Source: Mycetocola_B reblochoni
GTDB taxonomy: Bacteria > Actinomycetota > Actinomycetes > Actinomycetales > Microbacteriaceae
Reading direction: 5' to 3'
Length of the DNA: 64,000 bases
NCBI RefSeq assembly: GCF_003667525.1
Contig: NZ_RCUW01000004.1
Coordinates: 124,001-188,000, forward strand
The translations under genes and the position numbers were made by a program. The notes under the pieces are model-generated. The model worked only from the letters and a program-made list of their open reading frames with translations. It ran no database searches and was not told the origin of the DNA. Positions 42,068-50,833 of the stretch are shown here, piece by piece (the stretch's first letter is position 1; each line of letters starts with the position of its first letter).

Positions 42068-42814
42068 TCACGCCTCGCCGAAACCGGAGGAGATCAGCTC
42101 GCACAACGCGTCGACCGCGTCGGCGGCCTGCGGGCCGGTGGCCTCGATCGACGCCGTCGCCCCGGAGACGAGCCCCAGGCCCATGATGCCGAGCAGACTC
42201 CTGGCGTTGACCCCGTTGATCGTCACATCGGCGTCGAAGGTGCTCGCCAGGCGCACGAAATCCGCGGCAGGGCGCGCGTGCAATCCCTCGGAGTTGACCA
42301 GGGTCGCCTCACCGTGCACGGCCCCAGACGAATCCGACGCCGAACCAGTCGATGCCGCGCCCGTCGGAGTCGGTTGCGGCCCAACCGCCGCCGATTCAAC
42401 AGCCGATGCCGTCGGCTTCCCCTGCGCGTCGTCCCCTGCGGTGCGCCGCAGGGAGCTCTCCGCCGCCGCGACGACCTCGGCCAAGCCCTGCCCCGTCTGC
42501 GCGGCGACGGCCGCCGCCACGGCACCCTCGACGAAGGCGGCGTCCGCGATCACGAACCTCTCGGGACGGTCGATGAGCTCCAGCACCGACTCCGCGGTCA
42601 TCACGGCGGAGCCGAGGTCGGCGATGATCACCGCTTCGCCGTCGCCGATGCTCTCGCAGGCGGCCTCGATCAGTGCGTAGTCCGTGCCGATCCCCCCGTC
42701 GGCTCTGCCTCCGGCCGGGATCAGGCGGACATCGGCCGCCATCTGCGCGGCGATGTCCCGCGTCCCCTCGGCCACCAGAGCCGAATGCGAGACCAGGATG
42801 ACGGAGACGCTCAC
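42068..42814 (-). CDS. dhaM: DhaM: PTS phosphoryl donor for dihydroxyacetone kinase (EIIA + HPr)
   Basis: A 248-residue two-domain protein. Residues 1-125 are the EIIA-Man-like DhaM domain with the phospho-His H10 in LVSHSALV. A linker rich in Ala/Ser/Pro/Thr (125-165) follows. Residues 165-248 are an HPr domain with H179 in EGLHARPAA. The EI-like third domain of E. coli DhaM is missing, so phosphoryl groups must come from the general EI. The GTG start overlaps the dhaL stop (GTGA). Confidence 0.92.
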   Translation of the reverse strand: MSVSVILVSHSALVAEGTRDIAAQMAADVRLIPAGGRADGGIGTDYALIEAACESIGDGEAVIIADLGSAVMTAESVLELIDRPERFVIADAAFVEGAVAAAVAAQTGQGLAEVVAAAESSLRRTAGDDAQGKPTASAVESAAVGPQPTPTGAASTGSASDSSGAVHGEATLVNSEGLHARPAADFVRLASTFDADVTINGVNARSLLGIMGLGLVSGATASIEATGPQAADAVDALCELISSGFGEA

Positions 42815-43443
42815 GACACAGCCGTCACGGCGGCAGCCAGAAGCAGAGCGGTGGACTCGGCACCCGGATCCCTGTGGCCGGCCGAGCGGTCACCGAGATA
42901 GCTGGCCCTCCCCTTCGTCGCGACGAGGGGCTCGGTCGCCTCTGCGCCGGCGCGCGCTGCGTCCGCGGCGGCGACGAGCGCCTTCTCCGCGGACTCCCCC
43001 GCCCCCGACGCAGCCGATGCCGCATCGGCTGCCGGACCCCAGGCGTCATTCATGGTCTTCTCCCCCCGCGTGGATTTTCCACGCTCGGCGACACCCTCGG
43101 CTGCAGCGGTGAGTGCGGTCGCGAGGGTCTCGGCACTCCACTCCGGCTCCCCCGCCGTCGCCCGGGAGGCCCGCGCGAAGGCCGTGCCGTACAGCGGGCC
43201 GGCGGCGCCCCCGACCGTCGAGATCAAGGCCGAGGCGACGACCTTGAGAACCTCGGCGGGAGTCGTCGCGTCGGCCAGTCCGGAGACACGGTCCGCCGCC
43301 GCCTGGAAGCCTCGGTCCAGGTTCTCCCCGTGGTCCCCGTCACCGATCGCGCGGTCGAGACCGTTCAGGCGATCCCTCTCCCCCACCAGTGTCGCTGCCG
43401 CCTCCGCGATCCAGCGTCGAGCCCATGCCGTGTCAAGTGTCAT
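42811..43443 (-). CDS. dhaL: DhaL: ADP-binding subunit of PTS-dependent dihydroxyacetone kinase
   Basis: A 210-residue all-helical DhaL. The Mg-ADP aspartates D30, D35 and D37 are in LDRAIGDGDHGENL; GGAAGPLYGTAF and GKSTRGEKTMNDAW are the other nucleotide contacts. It passes phosphate from DhaM to dihydroxyacetone bound on DhaK. The ATG at 43443 is used; a 32-codon upstream extension is unsupported. Confidence 0.92.
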   Translation of the reverse strand: MTLDTAWARRWIAEAAATLVGERDRLNGLDRAIGDGDHGENLDRGFQAAADRVSGLADATTPAEVLKVVASALISTVGGAAGPLYGTAFARASRATAGEPEWSAETLATALTAAAEGVAERGKSTRGEKTMNDAWGPAADAASAASGAGESAEKALVAAADAARAGAEATEPLVATKGRASYLGDRSAGHRDPGAESTALLLAAAVTAVS

Positions 43444-43481
43444 CGTTCCCTGCCTCTTCTCTGTCCCTGATCGGTGATCGG

Positions 43482-44495
43482 TCATTCCCCGTGCGGGCCG
43501 CGCCGGACCAGAGCGGGCGTATCGACGGGTGCATCCCACAGCTCGGTGAGCTCCGGGTCAAGGTGGAGGATCGTCACGGACGCGCCCTGCATCTCCAGGG
43601 CCGTCACGTAGTTGCCGACGAGCGAGCGGTCGATGATGATGCCGCGCTCGTCGAGGAGCGCGGCGACCGAGCCGAACAACAGGTGCAACTCGGACAACGG
43701 CGTCCCGCCCATGCCGTTCACCAGCACCAGGACACGCTCACCCTTCGCGACCTCGAGGTCCTCCAGGATCGGGGCGAGCAGTCGCGCCGCGATGTGGTCG
43801 GCGTCCTCAGCGGGGATGCGAGCCCGTCCGGGCTCGCCATGAATGCCGATGCCGATCTCGATCTCGTCGTCGGCGAGGTCGAAGCTCGGCACCCCGGCGT
43901 GCGGCACCGTGCAGGCACTGAGCGCCACCCCCATGCTTCGCACCCTGGACACGACCGTGCGCGCGACCGAGGCGACGGCCTCGAGGTCGTCTCCCCGTTC
44001 CGCCGCCGCACCGGCGATCTTCTCGACGAGAAGCGTCCCGGCGACGCCGCGCCTGCCCGCCGTGTACAGCGAGTCGCGGACGGCCACGTCGTCGTCGACG
44101 AGCACGCTCTCCACCGTGACGCCTTCGAGCTCGGCGAGCTCGGCCGCGGTCTCGAAGTTCAGCACATCACCCGTGTAGTTCTTGACGATGAACAGGACAC
44201 CGCGCCCGGAGTCGACGCTCTGCGCCGCGGCGACGATCGGGTCGGGCGTCGGCGAGGTGAACACCGGACCGGGGACAGCGGCGTCGAGCATCCCGCGCCC
44301 GACGAAGCCGGCATGGAGCGGCTCATGTCCACTCCCTCCCCCGCTGAGGAGCGCGACCTTGCCCTGGACGGGGGCGTCGACGCGCCGGACCGCCAGGGTG
44401 TCCCCCACCCGTGCGACCCGGCCGGACTCGGCCCGCAGGAACCCCGCGATCGACTCCGCGACAACGTTGTGAGGATCGTTGATCAGCTTCTTCAT
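43482..44495 (-). CDS. dhaK: DhaK: dihydroxyacetone-binding kinase subunit
   Basis: A 337-residue DhaK. LLSGGGSGHEPLHAG holds the substrate loop and H219 in GIHGEPG is the covalent hemiaminal His. The product glycerone phosphate enters glycolysis. It is first in the order K-L-M, 38 nt before dhaL. GGGAGTGG precedes the ATG. Confidence 0.93.
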   Translation of the reverse strand: MKKLINDPHNVVAESIAGFLRAESGRVARVGDTLAVRRVDAPVQGKVALLSGGGSGHEPLHAGFVGRGMLDAAVPGPVFTSPTPDPIVAAAQSVDSGRGVLFIVKNYTGDVLNFETAAELAELEGVTVESVLVDDDVAVRDSLYTAGRRGVAGTLLVEKIAGAAAERGDDLEAVASVARTVVSRVRSMGVALSACTVPHAGVPSFDLADDEIEIGIGIHGEPGRARIPAEDADHIAARLLAPILEDLEVAKGERVLVLVNGMGGTPLSELHLLFGSVAALLDERGIIIDRSLVGNYVTALEMQGASVTILHLDPELTELWDAPVDTPALVRRGPHGE

Positions 44496-44553
44496 GCTCC
44501 ACTCCCTGGGTCAGGTCCCACCGGAGGGCGCCACTGCCCGTCCGGGCGGGCCG

Positions 44554-45606
44554 TCAGCTCTGGACCGAACGCACCCACGAGTCCAGTTTGGCCTGCGCCG
44601 CGCCACTGTCAATCGACCCGGCCGCCGTCGCCATCGCCGCGACGAAGCGATCACGCATGGGCTCCTGCGCGAGCGTCGCGTCGAGCGACAGCTCGTACGC
44701 GATGATCCCGGCGGCCGCGTTGAGTAGGACGATGTCCCTGACCGGCCCCTTCTCCCCGTCCAGCACCCGCCGGACCACGGCGGCGTTCTCGTCCGGAGTC
44801 CCCCCGATCAGCGCGGAGATGTCGACCAGCGGGATGCCGAGATCCCTCGGGTCAAGGTCGTGCTCGGTGACCGAGCCGCGGTTGACCTCCCAGATGTGGC
44901 TGTGCCCCGTTGTGGTCAGTTCGTCGAGGCCGTCGTCGCCGCGGAACACCAGAGCGGTCGCCCCCCTGGTCTGGAACACGCCGACCATGAGCGGCACGAC
45001 CGAGAGCTTGGCGACGCCGATCGCCGAGGCCTCCGGACGCGCCGGGTTGCACAGCGGACCAAGGAAGTTGAAGACGGTCGGTACGCCAAGCTCCGCCCTG
45101 ACCGCTGCCGCGTGCCGGAATCCCGGGTGGAAGGCCGAGGCGTTGACGAAGGTGATCCCGATGTCCTCGAGAACGGCTGCGACCCTCTCCGCCGGTAGCT
45201 GCGCGGGGATGCCCAGCGCCCCGAGGACGTCCGACGATCCCGACAGCGAACTCGCCGCACGGTTGCCGTGCTTGATCACCGGCACGCCGGACCCCGCAAC
45301 GACCAGAGCGGCCATGGTCGAGACGTTCACCGTTCCGAACCGGTCTCCCCCGGTTCCGACGATGTCGACGCCCCACGGTGAGACGGGAAGCGGCACCGCG
45401 TGGTCGAGCGCCGCGTCGCGGAACCCCACGATCTCGTCGACGGTCTCGCCCTTCGCGCTCAGGGCGACGAGGAACGCGGCGAGCTGAGCCGGCGTGACCT
45501 CGCCCCTCATGACCTGCTCCATGGCCCAGCTCGCTTCGGAGACAGTGAGATCAGTGCCGTCGAGAAGCGCGAGAAGAACAGAGGACCACGTGGGAGCAGC
45601 AATCAT
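44554..45606 (-). CDS. trpD: Anthranilate phosphoribosyltransferase TrpD
   Basis: A 350-residue enzyme with IVGTGGDRFGTVNVST (PRPP site), KHGNRAASSLSGSSDVL (anthranilate site) and FHPGFRHAAAVRAELGV, all intact. It makes phosphoribosyl-anthranilate in tryptophan synthesis. It stands apart from other trp genes, next to ctaE, a common actinobacterial placement. A weak GCCCG/CGGGC hairpin lies just after its stop (44536-44547). Confidence 0.93.
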   Translation of the reverse strand: MIAAPTWSSVLLALLDGTDLTVSEASWAMEQVMRGEVTPAQLAAFLVALSAKGETVDEIVGFRDAALDHAVPLPVSPWGVDIVGTGGDRFGTVNVSTMAALVVAGSGVPVIKHGNRAASSLSGSSDVLGALGIPAQLPAERVAAVLEDIGITFVNASAFHPGFRHAAAVRAELGVPTVFNFLGPLCNPARPEASAIGVAKLSVVPLMVGVFQTRGATALVFRGDDGLDELTTTGHSHIWEVNRGSVTEHDLDPRDLGIPLVDISALIGGTPDENAAVVRRVLDGEKGPVRDIVLLNAAAGIIAYELSLDATLAQEPMRDRFVAAMATAAGSIDSGAAQAKLDSWVRSVQS

Positions 45607-45612
45607 GTGCCC

Positions 45613-45618
45613 AGTCTA
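45613..45618 (-). promoter_or_regulatory. -10 box of a probable leaderless promoter (trpD)
   Basis: TAGACT on the minus strand, then 6 nt, then the ATG at 45606. Confidence 0.55.
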
Positions 45619-45671
45619 TCGAGCCACTCCCCCGGTCCTCGCGCACCACGACGGGCGGAAACGGCCCAAAC

Positions 45672-45685
45672 TTAGGTGAGCCTAA
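45672..45685. promoter_or_regulatory. Iron box (DtxR/IdeR/DmdR type) between trpD and ctaE
   Basis: TTAGGTGAGCCTAA is a near-palindrome. Extended to 19 bp on the minus strand (45690-45672) it matches 16 of 19 positions of the streptomycete DmdR iron box TTAGGTTAGGCTCACCTAA as I recall it. It lies 57 bp upstream of the ctaE -10 and 54 bp upstream of the trpD -10, so it could affect either gene. The bound regulator is not encoded in the window. Confidence 0.65.
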
Positions 45686-45741
45686 TCCAGAGAACAGCGA
45701 AACGCGAGAGCCAGGTGCAAAAACCACGTCGAACTATCAGC

Positions 45742-45747
45742 CATAAT
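45742..45747 (+). promoter_or_regulatory. -10 box deciding the ctaE start (leaderless)
   Basis: CATAAT, then 7 nt, then the GTG at 45755. An ATG at 45746 overlaps this hexamer and so cannot easily be in the transcript. Confidence 0.5.
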
Positions 45748-45754
45748 GGAGCAT

Positions 45755-46384
45755 GTGACGAGCACTTCAGTGAACTATGCGACAAGAGCGCCCAAGATCA
45801 ACAGGCCCAACACCGTTGCGGTCGGGACGATCGTGTGGCTCGGCAGCGAGGTTATGTTCTTCGCCGGGCTGTTCGCGATCTACTTCACCCTCAGGTCGGT
45901 CGCCCCCGAGCTCTGGGAGCACAACACCGCGTTGCTGAACGTGCCGTTCGCTCTCGTGAACACCACGATCCTCGTGCTGTCCTCCGTCACCTGCCAGTTC
46001 GGCGTCTTCGCCGCCGAGCGCCTGCAGGCGCGTTCGACGGGCCCGAAGCCCTCGCAGTGGGGCATGGTCGAGTGGTTCTTCCTCACCTACACGCTCGGCG
46101 CGATGTTCGTCGCCGGTCAGATCTGGGAGTACGCCACCCTGGTCTCGGAGGGCGTCACGATCGCCTCCGACGCGTACGGCTCCGCCTTCTACCTGACGAC
46201 CGGGTTCCACGGCCTCCACGTCGCCGGTGGCCTCATCGCCTTCCTCCTCGTCATCGGTCGCGCCTTCGCGGTGAAGAACTTCGGTCACAAGGAGGCCACG
46301 AGCGCGATCGTCGTGTCGTACTACTGGCACTTCGTCGACGTGGTCTGGATCGGCCTCTTCCTCGTCATCTACTTCCTGCAATAA
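45755..46384 (+). CDS. ctaE: Cytochrome c oxidase subunit III (CtaE)
   Basis: A 209-residue membrane protein with five helices and the subunit III core (VAVGTIVWLGSEVMFFAGLF; FYLTTGFHGLHVAGGLIAFL; HFVDVVWIGLFLVIYFLQ). It is part of the aa3 oxidase within the actinobacterial bc1-aa3 supercomplex. The start is taken as GTG 45755, which gives MTSTSVNYATRAP, instead of the ATG three codons upstream. It is separated from ctaC-ctaD-ctaF and heads the qcr operon, 18 nt before qcrC. Confidence 0.93.
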   Translation: MTSTSVNYATRAPKINRPNTVAVGTIVWLGSEVMFFAGLFAIYFTLRSVAPELWEHNTALLNVPFALVNTTILVLSSVTCQFGVFAAERLQARSTGPKPSQWGMVEWFFLTYTLGAMFVAGQIWEYATLVSEGVTIASDAYGSAFYLTTGFHGLHVAGGLIAFLLVIGRAFAVKNFGHKEATSAIVVSYYWHFVDVVWIGLFLVIYFLQ

Positions 46385-46402
46385 CACCGGAGCACATCAA
46401 CC

Positions 46403-47212
46403 ATGTTTACGAAGAAGAAGCGCCAGGACTCCGCTGCCAAGAGGGGCCGACGTCACCCCCTGGCCAACGTCGCTCTGATCGCCATCGGGCTCATCGCCAC
46501 CGGAGGCGCCTACGCCGGCATCTCCTCGGCCACCGCGCAGACCGAGTCGACCGTCGTCAGCCAGGCCAGCGTCGAGGACGGCGAGAAGCTGTTCCAGGCC
46601 AACTGCGCGACGTGCCACGGCTTCAACCTCGAGGGCTCGGACGAGGCGCCCAGCCTGATCGGCGTCGGCGCCGCCGCCGTCGACTTCCAGGTCGGGACGG
46701 GACGCATGCCGATGCAGGCGCACAACGTACAGGCACCGGAGAAGCCGGTGCAGTTCACCGACGACCAGATCTCGTCGCTGGCCGAGTACGTGGCCTCGGT
46801 GGCCCCCGGCCCCGCGATCCCGGAGGAGCAGTACCTCGACGCCGACGGCGACGCCGCGAACGGTGCCGAGCTGTTCCGCATCAACTGCGCGATGTGCCAC
46901 AACGTGGCCGGCGCCGGTGGCGCACTGACCGAGGGCAAGTACGCCCCCTCGCTCATGGGCGTGTCCGAGGCACACATCTACGAGGCCATGATCACCGCCC
47001 CGCAGAACATGCCCGTCTTCAACGACATGAACCTCTCCCCCGAAGACAAGCGCGACATCATCACCGCGCTCAAGTTCATGGAGAACGAGGTCTCGGTCGG
47101 TGGGCACCCCCTCAGCTCTCTCGGCCCCGTCGCCGAGGGTCTGTTCATCTGGATCTTCGGTCTGGGCTCGATCATCGCCGTCACGGTGTGGATCACCGCG
47201 AAGTCGAACTAG
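46403..47212 (+). CDS. qcrC: Diheme cytochrome c subunit of the bc1 complex (QcrC)
   Basis: A 269-residue membrane-anchored cytochrome with two haem c sites: C68-A-T-C71-H72 and C162-A-M-C165-H166. There is an N-terminal helix (about 20-43) and a C-terminal helix (FIWIFGLGSIIAVTVWITAK). The two haems replace a separate cytochrome c and carry electrons directly to CtaC. QcrC begins the qcrCAB set. Confidence 0.95.
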   Translation: MFTKKKRQDSAAKRGRRHPLANVALIAIGLIATGGAYAGISSATAQTESTVVSQASVEDGEKLFQANCATCHGFNLEGSDEAPSLIGVGAAAVDFQVGTGRMPMQAHNVQAPEKPVQFTDDQISSLAEYVASVAPGPAIPEEQYLDADGDAANGAELFRINCAMCHNVAGAGGALTEGKYAPSLMGVSEAHIYEAMITAPQNMPVFNDMNLSPEDKRDIITALKFMENEVSVGGHPLSSLGPVAEGLFIWIFGLGSIIAVTVWITAKSN

Positions 47213-47257
47213 ATCCCCCAGACACCCACACACAGCACAGCAGGAGTAAGGAGCACA

Positions 47258-48331
47258 ATGGCACACGACGACAACAGCGGCGCGGAGCTCGCCGCTGCCG
47301 CCTCGTCAGACCACGGCCCCGAGAACAACGTTTCCACGGGCACGGCGGTCGTCGCCAACGATGCAGTCGAGAACCCCGGGTTCCCCCCGCACCGTCAGCG
47401 GGTCACGGACCTCAACCCGAAGAAGGAGCGGACCGCCGAGCGGACCGTCTACACCCTCTTCTACCTCTCGATCATCGGCAGCGTCTGGGCCATCGCGGCG
47501 TACATGCTGTTCCCGATCGAGCCGGAGAACCTGCTCTCCGTCCGGTTGAACAACCTCTTCATCGGTGTCGGCGTCGCGCTGGCCCTTCTCGGCATCGGCA
47601 TCGGTGCCGTGCACTGGGCGAAGGCGCTCATGGCCGATCACGAGACGATCGACGAGCGCCACCCCGTGCGCGGCACCGATGAGACCCGCGCGCGCGCCGT
47701 CGAGATCTTCGAGACCGCGAACGAGGAGTCCGGCTTCGGCCGTCGCACCCTGATCCGCAACAGCCTGCTCGGCGCGCTCGTGGCGTTCCCGCTCCCCGCC
47801 GTCGTGCTCTTCCGCGGCCTTGCGCCCGAGGGCCAGGACCCGGTCGCACTGCTCAACGAGACCGCTTGGGAGGCCGGCACCCGGCTGGCGCGCGACCCCT
47901 CCGGTGTGCCCATCAAGGCATCGGACGTGACGCTCGGCTCCGCGTTCCACGTCATCCCCGAGGGCCTCAGCGAGATGGACCACATGCTCGAGGAGAAGGC
48001 CAAGGCGATCGTCCTCCTCATGCGGCTCAAGCCGGAGGACCTCAACGAGCGCGAGGACCGCAAGGGCTGGTCGTACGACGGCATCGTCGCCTACTCGAAG
48101 GTCTGCACGCACGTCGGATGCCCCGTCGCCCTGTACGAGCAGCAGACGCACCACCTGCTGTGCCCGTGCCACCAGTCACAGTTCGATGTCACCAACCACT
48201 GCGCCGTCATCTTCGGACCGGCCGCCCGTCCCCTTCCGCAGCTTCCGATCGCCGTCGACGATGAGGGCTACCTCATCGCGCAGAGCGACTTCCAGGAGGC
48301 CGTCGGACCGAGCTTCTGGGAGCGTCATTGA
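47258..48331 (+). CDS. qcrA: Rieske iron-sulfur subunit of the bc1 complex (QcrA)
   Basis: A 357-residue actinobacterial QcrA with three N-terminal helices (about 65-185) and a Rieske domain whose cluster ligands are CTHVGC (~282) and CPCHQS (~301). It takes electrons from menaquinol at the Qo site. It is larger than the mitochondrial type. It may be a Tat client (tatA/tatC are in the window), but a classic RR motif next to the last helix is only weakly visible (GRRTLIRNSLLG). Confidence 0.94.
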   Translation: MAHDDNSGAELAAAASSDHGPENNVSTGTAVVANDAVENPGFPPHRQRVTDLNPKKERTAERTVYTLFYLSIIGSVWAIAAYMLFPIEPENLLSVRLNNLFIGVGVALALLGIGIGAVHWAKALMADHETIDERHPVRGTDETRARAVEIFETANEESGFGRRTLIRNSLLGALVAFPLPAVVLFRGLAPEGQDPVALLNETAWEAGTRLARDPSGVPIKASDVTLGSAFHVIPEGLSEMDHMLEEKAKAIVLLMRLKPEDLNEREDRKGWSYDGIVAYSKVCTHVGCPVALYEQQTHHLLCPCHQSQFDVTNHCAVIFGPAARPLPQLPIAVDDEGYLIAQSDFQEAVGPSFWERH

Positions 48332-49947
48332 GTACCGCCACAGCATCACAGGCGTCAGCCTCGACCGCGAAGAAGTCGGGTGGCTTCACCGGCAAGGCCG
48401 CGAACTACCTCGACGAGCGGACGAGCATCTCCGGTGCGGTCAAGGAGTTCGGCCGTAAGGTCTTCCCCGACCACTGGTCCTTCCTCCTCGGCGAGGTCGC
48501 GCTGTTCAGCTTCGTCGTCATCCTCCTGACCGGCTCGTTCCTGACGTTCTTCTTCCAGGCGTCCATGGCCGAGGTGCACTACGACGGGTCGTACGTGCCG
48601 CTCAAGGGCGTCGAGATGTCGATCGCCATGGCCTCGACCCTCGACATCTCCTTCGACATCCGCGGCGGGCTCCTCGTGCGCCAGATGCACCACTGGGCGG
48701 CCCTGCTGTTCGTCGCGTCGATCGGCCTGCACATGCTGCGGGTGTTCTTCACGGGTGCGTTCCGCAAGCCGCGCGAGCTCAACTGGGTGATCGGCTTCGT
48801 CCTGTTCATCCTGGCCATGGCTGAGGGCTTCACCGGGTACTCGCTCCCCGACGACGTGCTCTCCGGAAACGGCCTGCGCATCATCGACGGCATCATCAAG
48901 GGCATCCCCCTCGTCGGTACCTGGATCTCGTTCCTGCTCTTCGGCGGCGAGTTCCCCGGGACGGCGATCGTCGGACGCCTCTACACCCTGCACATCCTGT
49001 TGCTACCGGCGATCCTCGTCCTGTTCCTCGCCCTGCACCTCGTGTTCGTGATCGTGCACAAGCACACGCAGTACGCCGGGCCGGGCCGCACCGAGAAGAA
49101 CGTCGTCGGTTTCCCGATCCTCCCGGTGTACGCGGCGAAGGCCGGCGGCTTCTTCTTCATCGTCTTCGGTGTGATCGCGCTCATCGCGTCGTTCTTCACC
49201 ATCAACCCGATTTGGAACTACGGCCCGTACGACCCCTCCCCCGTGTCAGCCGGTACGCAGCCGGACTGGTACATCGGGTTCGCGGATGGCGCGCTCCGAC
49301 TCGTACCGCCGCACTGGGAGTTCGTGCTGTTCGACCGGACCTGGTCGTTCAACATCCTCGCCCCGCTGATCATCATCGGCATCTTCATCGTGCTTGTGCT
49401 GATCTACCCGTTCATCGAGGCCTGGATCACCGGTGACAAGCGCGAGCACCACATCCTCGATCGTCCCCGCAACGCCCCGACCCGTACGGCCATCGGTGCA
49501 GCCGGTGTCACGTTCTACGCGGCCATGTGGGCGGCGGCCAGCTCCGACCTGATCGCGACACACTTCCATCTGACGATGGAGGGCGTGATCCATGCGCTGC
49601 AGGCGATGCTGATCCTCGGACCGTTCGTGGCGTACTTCATCACGAAGCGCGTCTGCCTCGCACTGCAGAAGAAGGACCGCGAGATCGCTCTGCACGGCTT
49701 CGAGTCGGGCCGCATCGTTCGCCTGCCCGGAGGCGAATTCATCGAGGTGCACGAGCCCCTCGACGAGTACGAGAGGTGGCGCCTGGTCAGCTTCGAGTCG
49801 CACGCACCCGTGATCCTCCGGCCCAACGCCGAGGGCAAGATCACGAACAAGGCGCGGCTGCGTTCGGCCCTGTCCCGCTGGTTCTTCGAGGACCGGATCG
49901 CGCCGGCCACCAAGAAGGAGCTCGAGAGCGGCCACGACGGCCACTGA
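48328..49947 (+). CDS. qcrB: Cytochrome b subunit of the bc1 complex (QcrB)
   Basis: A 539-residue protein with eight helices and bis-haem His pairs in VRQMHHWAALLFVASIGLHM and LYTLHILLLPAILVLFLALH. The PDWYIGF segment marks the PEWY-type Qo loop, here with Asp. It has the long actinobacterial C-terminal extension. The start is a rare TTG at 48328 that overlaps the qcrA stop (TTGA), with GGGAG just upstream; no ATG or GTG gives the family N-terminus. Confidence 0.94.
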   Translation: MSTATASQASASTAKKSGGFTGKAANYLDERTSISGAVKEFGRKVFPDHWSFLLGEVALFSFVVILLTGSFLTFFFQASMAEVHYDGSYVPLKGVEMSIAMASTLDISFDIRGGLLVRQMHHWAALLFVASIGLHMLRVFFTGAFRKPRELNWVIGFVLFILAMAEGFTGYSLPDDVLSGNGLRIIDGIIKGIPLVGTWISFLLFGGEFPGTAIVGRLYTLHILLLPAILVLFLALHLVFVIVHKHTQYAGPGRTEKNVVGFPILPVYAAKAGGFFFIVFGVIALIASFFTINPIWNYGPYDPSPVSAGTQPDWYIGFADGALRLVPPHWEFVLFDRTWSFNILAPLIIIGIFIVLVLIYPFIEAWITGDKREHHILDRPRNAPTRTAIGAAGVTFYAAMWAAASSDLIATHFHLTMEGVIHALQAMLILGPFVAYFITKRVCLALQKKDREIALHGFESGRIVRLPGGEFIEVHEPLDEYERWRLVSFESHAPVILRPNAEGKITNKARLRSALSRWFFEDRIAPATKKELESGHDGH

Positions 49948-49966
49948 TCGCCACCGCAGGAGCACC

Positions 49967-50005
49967 GCTGGGCCCCGACCGTCTGTGAGACGGCCGGGGC
50001 CCAGC
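49967..50005 (+). terminator. Terminator of ctaE-qcrCAB
   Basis: GCTGGGCCCCG (49967-49977) pairs with CGGGGCCCAGC (49995-50005). After one mismatch, CCGTCT/AGACGG continue the stem to a GTG loop. CGGGTTTGT follows. Confidence 0.88.
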
Positions 50006-50537
50006 CGGGTTTGTGGGTGCGAGCACATCGATGTAACTGGAGCGAGCTCCTGTGCCACGGATGCGAGCACGGGGTCGGAGCCGTCTGACGACGAGCGCGA
50101 GGCCCTGTCCCTGCGACGACGGTGAACGTGACATCGTGGCGTCCGACCCTGGCGAGCTGCACCAGTGCGAGCCTCCCGACGATGCAGGGTTCCACCGCAC
50201 GGCGGCTTCATCGTCGCTGCTGACACCGCATCACACCACGGGCACCGTCGCGGTCTCCGTCATGAGGGTGAAAGCCCGCGCGGGCACTCCCCGTCCGAGG
50301 CGCGGACGGTCGTGAGCCCTGACGGTCGAGAGCCCGGTCCGTCGGCCGAACGGTCCCTGTCTGCACTCCCGGTGCGAGCCACGCACACCCGTCTGCCGCG
50401 AGGAGCCTGGTTCTTGGCGCTCGTCGCTTGGCGCGGCATGCCCGACGCCAGACGTCAGAACGCTGAGCTCACGGCTCCGCGCGTCGACGACGCCAGGAAG
50501 AACCCGGCAGATCCCGCCCGGAGAACTCGGGCCGGCA

Positions 50538-50571
50538 CGAGGACGAGGACGAGGACGAGCACGACGAGGAC
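50538..50571. repeat. Hexamer microsatellite (GACGAG)n
   Basis: Four to five near-perfect copies of GAGGAC/GACGAG. One plus-strand frame would read as alternating Asp-Glu, but no start or stop context supports a gene. Confidence 0.8.
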
Positions 50572-50703
50572 AGGATCACAGACATGGCCACAGGCACGAC
50601 CACGAGCACGCCCATGACCGCGGGCGCCGCCAGACTCGCTTCGAGAGTTGGGCCCGCCCGGACCGTGATGCATCCCGGCCGGTGTCGCTGCGAAGATGCT
50701 CTC

Positions 50704-50740
50704 GCACCGGGCACCCGGCACCGGGCACCGGGCGCCGGGC
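50704..50740. repeat. GC-rich (GCACCGG)n microsatellite
   Basis: Five imperfect 7-bp units, GCACCGG / GCACCCG / GCACCGG / GCACCGG / GCGCCGG, in tandem. Confidence 0.8.
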
Positions 50741-50833
50741 TCCGAGATGCCCCCTGCCTGCGGCGCCTGCCGGCAGACGCCGCCGCCGTCTGGGCTCGCG
50801 TTGGTCCGTGGTCAACACCGTCGCACCGGTCAT

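Larger units (their letters stand above)
50006..50833. other. Gene-poor, repeat-containing spacer of 0.83 kb
   Basis: No open frame here has a plausible protein sequence, homology or ribosome site; the longest frames are Arg/Ser/Pro-rich shadows on both strands. It is the only stretch above 300 bp without a gene. It carries GAC-GAG hexamer repeats (50538-50571) and (GCACCGG)n-like repeats (50704-50740). It could be eroded genes, a small RNA region or simply spacer DNA between convergent blocks. Confidence 0.6.

Noticed and set aside
50165..50617. Plus-strand 150-codon frame in the gene-poor spacer
   Set aside because: Low-complexity Arg/Thr/Pro sequence ending in the GACGAG microsatellite; no ribosome site or recognisable domain.
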